Source: Rhodoferax sp. (GTDB lineage Bacteria > Pseudomonadota > Gammaproteobacteria > Burkholderiales > Burkholderiaceae_C). Taken from it: a stretch of DNA of 9,147 nt. Made by a program: the position numbers and the translations under genes. Within the stretch, counting starts at the first letter, position 1, and each line of letters opens with the position of its first letter. Below the pieces are notes generated by a model. It was not told the origin of the DNA. It ran no database searches and worked only from the letters and a program-made list of their open reading frames with translations. The DNA lies in contig JAUXQA010000314.1 in the NCBI GenBank assembly GCA_030683195.1, positions 1 to 9,147 of the forward strand, read 5' to 3'. This document shows positions 6,288 through 9,147 of the stretch, one piece after another.

Positions 6288-7075
6288 ATAAAACTATTTT
6301 GATCACCGGTGCTGGCTCCGGCATTGGCCGTGATGCTGCGTTTGCCCTGGCGGCGCGCGGTCACCGTGTGTTGGCCACGACGTTTGATGAGTCCCAAGCG
6401 ATCGCCCTGCGCGCCGAATGCCTGGCGCGCAAGCGCGCCATTGAGGTGTTCAAACTGGACATCACCTCGCCCTCGGATCGCGATCAGGTCTTGCGGTTTG
6501 AAATCGATGTGTTGGTGAATAACGCAGCCATCGGTGACTCGGGTTCTTTGGCTGAGGTCGATGTCAACCGCATCCGCCACACCTTCGAAGTCAATGTGTT
6601 TGCCACGCTGGAGCTTACTCAAGTGGTGCTACGCGGCATGATTGCCCGACAGCGCGGAACCGTCCTTTTCGTCAGTTCGATTGCGGGTCGCATTCCCATG
6701 CCGTTCCTGATGCCCTACTCAATGACGAAATTTGCTTTGTCTGCAGCGGGCGCAGCCCTTCGGGCTGAAATGGATGAGCTGGGTCGCAACATCCAGGTGG
6801 CCTTGATTGAACCCGGCGCCATTCACACGGGATTCAACCAAAGCATGAACGACCGCAAGTACGAGTGGATGGGTGAGGGGTCGTATTTCAAGGACCAGAC
6901 TTTGAAGATGAAGGCCAGGGAGGCGCGTATTTTCAGCCTGCTTGAAGCCCGCAGCACCGCTTCCATCGTCAGGCAGATGGTCAAGGCAGCCGAGGCCCGT
7001 CGGCCTCGGCTGCGTTATGTCGCGCCCTGGGCTCAGGGGGCCATGGTCCGGTTGGCGCGAATTTTCGGTGCGTGA
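6284..7075 (+). CDS. Classical short-chain dehydrogenase/reductase (SDR)
   Basis: This 263-residue NAD(P)-dependent oxidoreductase probably interconverts an alcohol and a ketone or aldehyde. The Rossmann motif TGAGSGIG is at residues 8-15, NNA at 79-81, the structural or catalytic Asn at 104 (FEVNVFA), Ser132 (VSSIAG), the YSMTK pair Tyr145/Lys149 and the EPG motif at 176-178. Ser, Tyr and Lys are spaced as in classical SDRs. The coenzyme-choosing strand ends in LATTFDES, without a clear adenosine-ribose Asp, so NAD versus NADP is open. ATG 6284 overlaps the previous stop as ATGA, indicating coupled translation. A longer reading of the frame from 6245 lies wholly within the upstream gene and lacks a better start. 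No signal peptide or membrane segment is seen, so it is cytosolic. The substrate is unknown; the context suggests the alcohol released by an operon hydrolase. Confidence 0.92.
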   Translation: MNKTILITGAGSGIGRDAAFALAARGHRVLATTFDESQAIALRAECLARKRAIEVFKLDITSPSDRDQVLRFEIDVLVNNAAIGDSGSLAEVDVNRIRHTFEVNVFATLELTQVVLRGMIARQRGTVLFVSSIAGRIPMPFLMPYSMTKFALSAAGAALRAEMDELGRNIQVALIEPGAIHTGFNQSMNDRKYEWMGEGSYFKDQTLKMKAREARIFSLLEARSTASIVRQMVKAAEARRPRLRYVAPWAQGAMVRLARIFGA

Positions 7076-7082
7076 ATTTTGT

Positions 7083-7088
7083 AAAGGA
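7083..7088 (+). promoter_or_regulatory. Shine-Dalgarno site deciding the ATG at 7095
   Basis: AAAGGA lies 6 nt before ATG 7095, in the short gap after the SDR stop. The reading frame is open much further upstream, but only inside the SDR gene and without a ribosome site. This start also places the hydrophobic N-terminal anchor directly at the beginning of the protein. Confidence 0.75.
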
Positions 7089-7094
7089 ATACCC

Positions 7095-8171
7095 ATGACA
7101 ATGCGCCGTCTTTTACTCATCACCCTGCCGGTGCTTGTTTTGGGCGCCGCATCCCTCTATGCCTTCAGGGCGCCGCTGAGTCTGGCGGTTGCCCAGCGCG
7201 TGGCAGCCAGCCGCATGGGCATCGACACGCTGAAAACCCTGCCCGAGGGGCTGCATGTTGGTTTGTGCGGCGCGGGGTCGCCCATGCCGGACGATCGACG
7301 GATGGGGCCGTGCACGGTGGTGGTTGCGGGCAAACGATTGTTTGTATTTGATACGGGCAATGGCAGCACCCGAAACCTCGGGAAGATGGGCTTTGTCCAC
7401 GGCCACATCGAGGCGATTTTCCTGACGCATTTTCATTCTGACCATATCGATGGGCTGGGCGAGTTGCTGATGCAGCGCTGGGTGTCTACTGGCAATGCAG
7501 CCCCGGTTCCCCTGTACGGTCCGCCTGGCGTCGAGAAGGTGGTTGCAGGTTTTATGCAGGCCTATGGACAAGACGCGCATTACCGAACCGCCCACCACGG
7601 TGACAAGACGGTGCCCGTCAGCGGTTTTGGGGCGACGGTGATGCCGTTCACGGCACCTCTCGGCGGCCATGTCGTGCTGCTCAAGGATGCAGACCTTGAG
7701 ATCACAGCCTTCCTGGTGGATCACAAACCGGTGCATCCGGCGGTGGGCTACCGCATCAACTACAAAGGCCGCAGCGTGGTGATCAGTGGTGACACGGTCA
7801 AGTCAGCCGTCGTGCAGCGCGAGGCCGCAGCTGTTGATGTGCTGGTGCATGAGGCCATGTCCATGCGCATGATGGGCCTGCTGGAGCAGGGTGCGGTCAC
7901 TGCAGGGCGTCCCAATGTCAAAAAACTCATGGCAGACATCGTGGACTACCACACCTCGCCGGAGCAGGCCGCCGAAACGGCGCGTGACGCCAAGGTGGGC
8001 TATCTGCTGCTCAATCACATTGCGCCACCGCTGCCGATGCCCGGCCTGGAAAAAGCCTTTTTGGGTGAGGCGCCCGCTATTTTCAGCGGTCCCATTCGCG
8101 TCGGTGCAGATGGCGACTTCATCAGCCTGCCCGTTGGGTCGACTCAAGTGAATGCAGGCAAGCTCTTTTAA
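7095..8171 (+). CDS. Metallo-beta-lactamase-fold hydrolase, RNase Z/arylsulfatase-like, N-terminally anchored
   Basis: This 358-residue protein has the di-zinc MBL signature THFHSDHIDG (111-120: His112, His114, Asp116, His117). Further candidate ligands are Asp233 (ISGDT), His252 (LVHEA) and His308 (LLNHI), and DYHTSPEQAAETA (284-296) is typical of the RNase Z/ElaC-like branch. That branch also contains arylsulfatase-type enzymes such as Pseudoalteromonas AtsA, so tRNA processing need not be its role. Residues 5-23 form a hydrophobic segment after MTMRR, and a second mildly hydrophobic stretch follows (APLSLAVAQRVA). A signal anchor or uncleaved leader with the enzyme in the periplasm is likely, which argues against RNase Z. 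It sits 19 nt after the SDR. The substrate could be a sulfate or phosphate ester or a lactone; sequence does not decide. Confidence 0.87.
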   Translation: MTMRRLLLITLPVLVLGAASLYAFRAPLSLAVAQRVAASRMGIDTLKTLPEGLHVGLCGAGSPMPDDRRMGPCTVVVAGKRLFVFDTGNGSTRNLGKMGFVHGHIEAIFLTHFHSDHIDGLGELLMQRWVSTGNAAPVPLYGPPGVEKVVAGFMQAYGQDAHYRTAHHGDKTVPVSGFGATVMPFTAPLGGHVVLLKDADLEITAFLVDHKPVHPAVGYRINYKGRSVVISGDTVKSAVVQREAAAVDVLVHEAMSMRMMGLLEQGAVTAGRPNVKKLMADIVDYHTSPEQAAETARDAKVGYLLLNHIAPPLPMPGLEKAFLGEAPAIFSGPIRVGADGDFISLPVGSTQVNAGKLF

Positions 8172-8193
8172 CTCCTCACCAGCAGAAGCCATC

Positions 8194-9120
8194 ATGCGAC
8201 CCCTTCCGATCATCCAGAAAATTCTGCGCACGCCCGAGGCTCGGTTTTCGGAGTTGCCAGACTTTCCCTACCTCCCGCATTACACCGAGGTCGGCGGGCT
8301 GCGCATCGCCCACATTGATGAAGGCCCGCGCGATGGACCCGTGGTGCTCCTGATGCATGGGGAGCCTACGTGGTCATTTCTTTACCGAAAGATGATTCCT
8401 GTGCTGGTGACTGCAGGCTACCGCGTCATTGCACCTGACCTGGTAGGTTTTGGCCGGTCGGACAAGCCCGCTGGCAAGGCGGACTATTCGTACATGAACC
8501 ATGTGCAATGGATGGCGGCCTGGGTAGAGGCCAACGACCTCACGCACATGACCCTGTTTTGCCAGGACTGGGGCTCGCTAGTGGGCCTGCGGGTGGTGGC
8601 CGAGTTACCCGAACGCTTTGACCGCATTGTGCTGGCCAACGGCGGCTTGCCCACAGGGACCACGCCCACGCCAAAGGCGTTCAAGATCTGGCGTGCATTT
8701 GCCGTCTTCAGCCCGTGGTTTCCTATTGGCCGGATCGTCAAGACGGGTTGCGCGGCGGGCTTGACGCCCCAGGAAGTCGCGGCTTATGACGCTCCCTTTC
8801 CATCACGCCAATTCCGCATTGCAGCGCGGTTGTTCCCCACCTTTGTACCGGCTACGCCTGACGACCCGGAGCGGGCCAATAACGAGCGCGCCTGGGAGCT
8901 GTTCAAGCATTGGGACAAGCCCTTTTTGACGCTGTTCAGCACACGTGACCCCGTTACGCGGGGTGGCGAGAAAATTTGGCAGAAGCTGGTGCCTGGCGCG
9001 CACGGCCAACCCCATGCCGCCATCCGGGGTGCGGGGCACTTTTTGCAGGAAGACAAGGGCGCGGAGGTAGCGCGTGCCATTGTGTCCTTTCTGCGGATAC
9101 CCTCACCTGGAATAGCTTAA
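8194..9120 (+). CDS. dhmA: Haloalkane dehalogenase, HLD-I (DhmA-type) alpha/beta hydrolase
   Basis: This 308-residue alpha/beta hydrolase should cleave carbon-halogen bonds, giving alcohol, halide and proton. The family marks are all present: HGEPTW (55-60, oxyanion region), nucleophile Asp125 in QDWGS with halide-binding Trp126, the second halide Trp166 in KIWRAF, acid Asp252 in STRDP, and base His282 in GAGHFLQED. The N-terminal LRTPEARFSELPDFPY (11-26) is characteristic of type 1 dehalogenases such as DhmA and DhlA; position and spacing of the motifs fit that subfamily. ATG 8194 has a weak AGAAG upstream (8184-8188) and fits the family's usual N-terminus. An alternative ATG at 8152 would overlap the previous gene by 20 nt and has no ribosome site. 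It is cytosolic, the last gene of the operon, and 22 nt from the MBL gene. Natural substrates of this subfamily are mostly unknown, so the native reaction may not be dehalogenation. Confidence 0.9.
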   Translation: MRPLPIIQKILRTPEARFSELPDFPYLPHYTEVGGLRIAHIDEGPRDGPVVLLMHGEPTWSFLYRKMIPVLVTAGYRVIAPDLVGFGRSDKPAGKADYSYMNHVQWMAAWVEANDLTHMTLFCQDWGSLVGLRVVAELPERFDRIVLANGGLPTGTTPTPKAFKIWRAFAVFSPWFPIGRIVKTGCAAGLTPQEVAAYDAPFPSRQFRIAARLFPTFVPATPDDPERANNERAWELFKHWDKPFLTLFSTRDPVTRGGEKIWQKLVPGAHGQPHAAIRGAGHFLQEDKGAEVARAIVSFLRIPSPGIA

Positions 9121-9147
9121 AAAGCTGGCTTTCCTTGACGCAGGATC

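Noticed and set aside
8152..8193. Earlier ATG for the haloalkane dehalogenase
   Set aside because: It overlaps the MBL gene, lacks a ribosome site and adds residues not expected at the N-terminus of the family.
9121..9138. Possible terminator after the dehalogenase (AAAGC-TG-GCTTT)
   Set aside because: The stem is 5 bp, the loop only 2 nt and there is no T-tract, so it does not support a rho-independent terminator. The operon may continue past the window.

Overview
The window is a compact, GC-rich bacterial locus. Start codons, Shine-Dalgarno sites and protein styles suit a Gram-negative proteobacterium, probably a betaproteobacterium of the Burkholderiales (Comamonadaceae-like). This placement is an inference from composition and protein flavour. 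An outer-membrane barrel protein with a C-terminal Trp supports a Gram-negative host.

Layout: positions 1-212 hold the 5' part of a TetR-family regulator on the minus strand, cut by the window edge. Positions 213-415 are a divergent intergenic region with two 20-bp inverted repeats that share the core ATACA-N4-TGTAT, good candidates for TetR operators. From 416 to 9120 eight plus-strand genes follow with gaps of at most 22 nt or with 4-nt overlaps, so they look like one polycistron. In order: a MetA-pathway/phenol-degradation type outer-membrane protein; a tandem DsbA/HCCA-isomerase-like protein; a small three-helix membrane protein; a Cys-type sulfatase with a signal peptide and a C-terminal membrane anchor; a beta-propeller-like protein of unknown role; a classical short-chain dehydrogenase; a membrane-anchored metallo-beta-lactamase-fold hydrolase; and a DhmA-type (HLD-I) haloalkane dehalogenase. 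No tRNA, rRNA, CRISPR array, insertion sequence or convincing terminator was seen.

Taken together, this looks like a regulated catabolic operon. A hydrophobic substrate could enter through the outer-membrane protein, lose a sulfate ester (sulfatase, possibly the MBL enzyme) at the periplasmic face, and be processed in the cytosol by the SDR, the thioredoxin-fold isomerase/transferase-like protein and the alpha/beta hydrolase. The substrate cannot be named from sequence. The most unusual details are the fused, asymmetric thioredoxin-fold pair, the His-to-Asn change in the sulfatase GKWH motif, the membrane-tethered sulfatase, the combination of sulfatase and dehalogenase in one transcript, and the paired operators.
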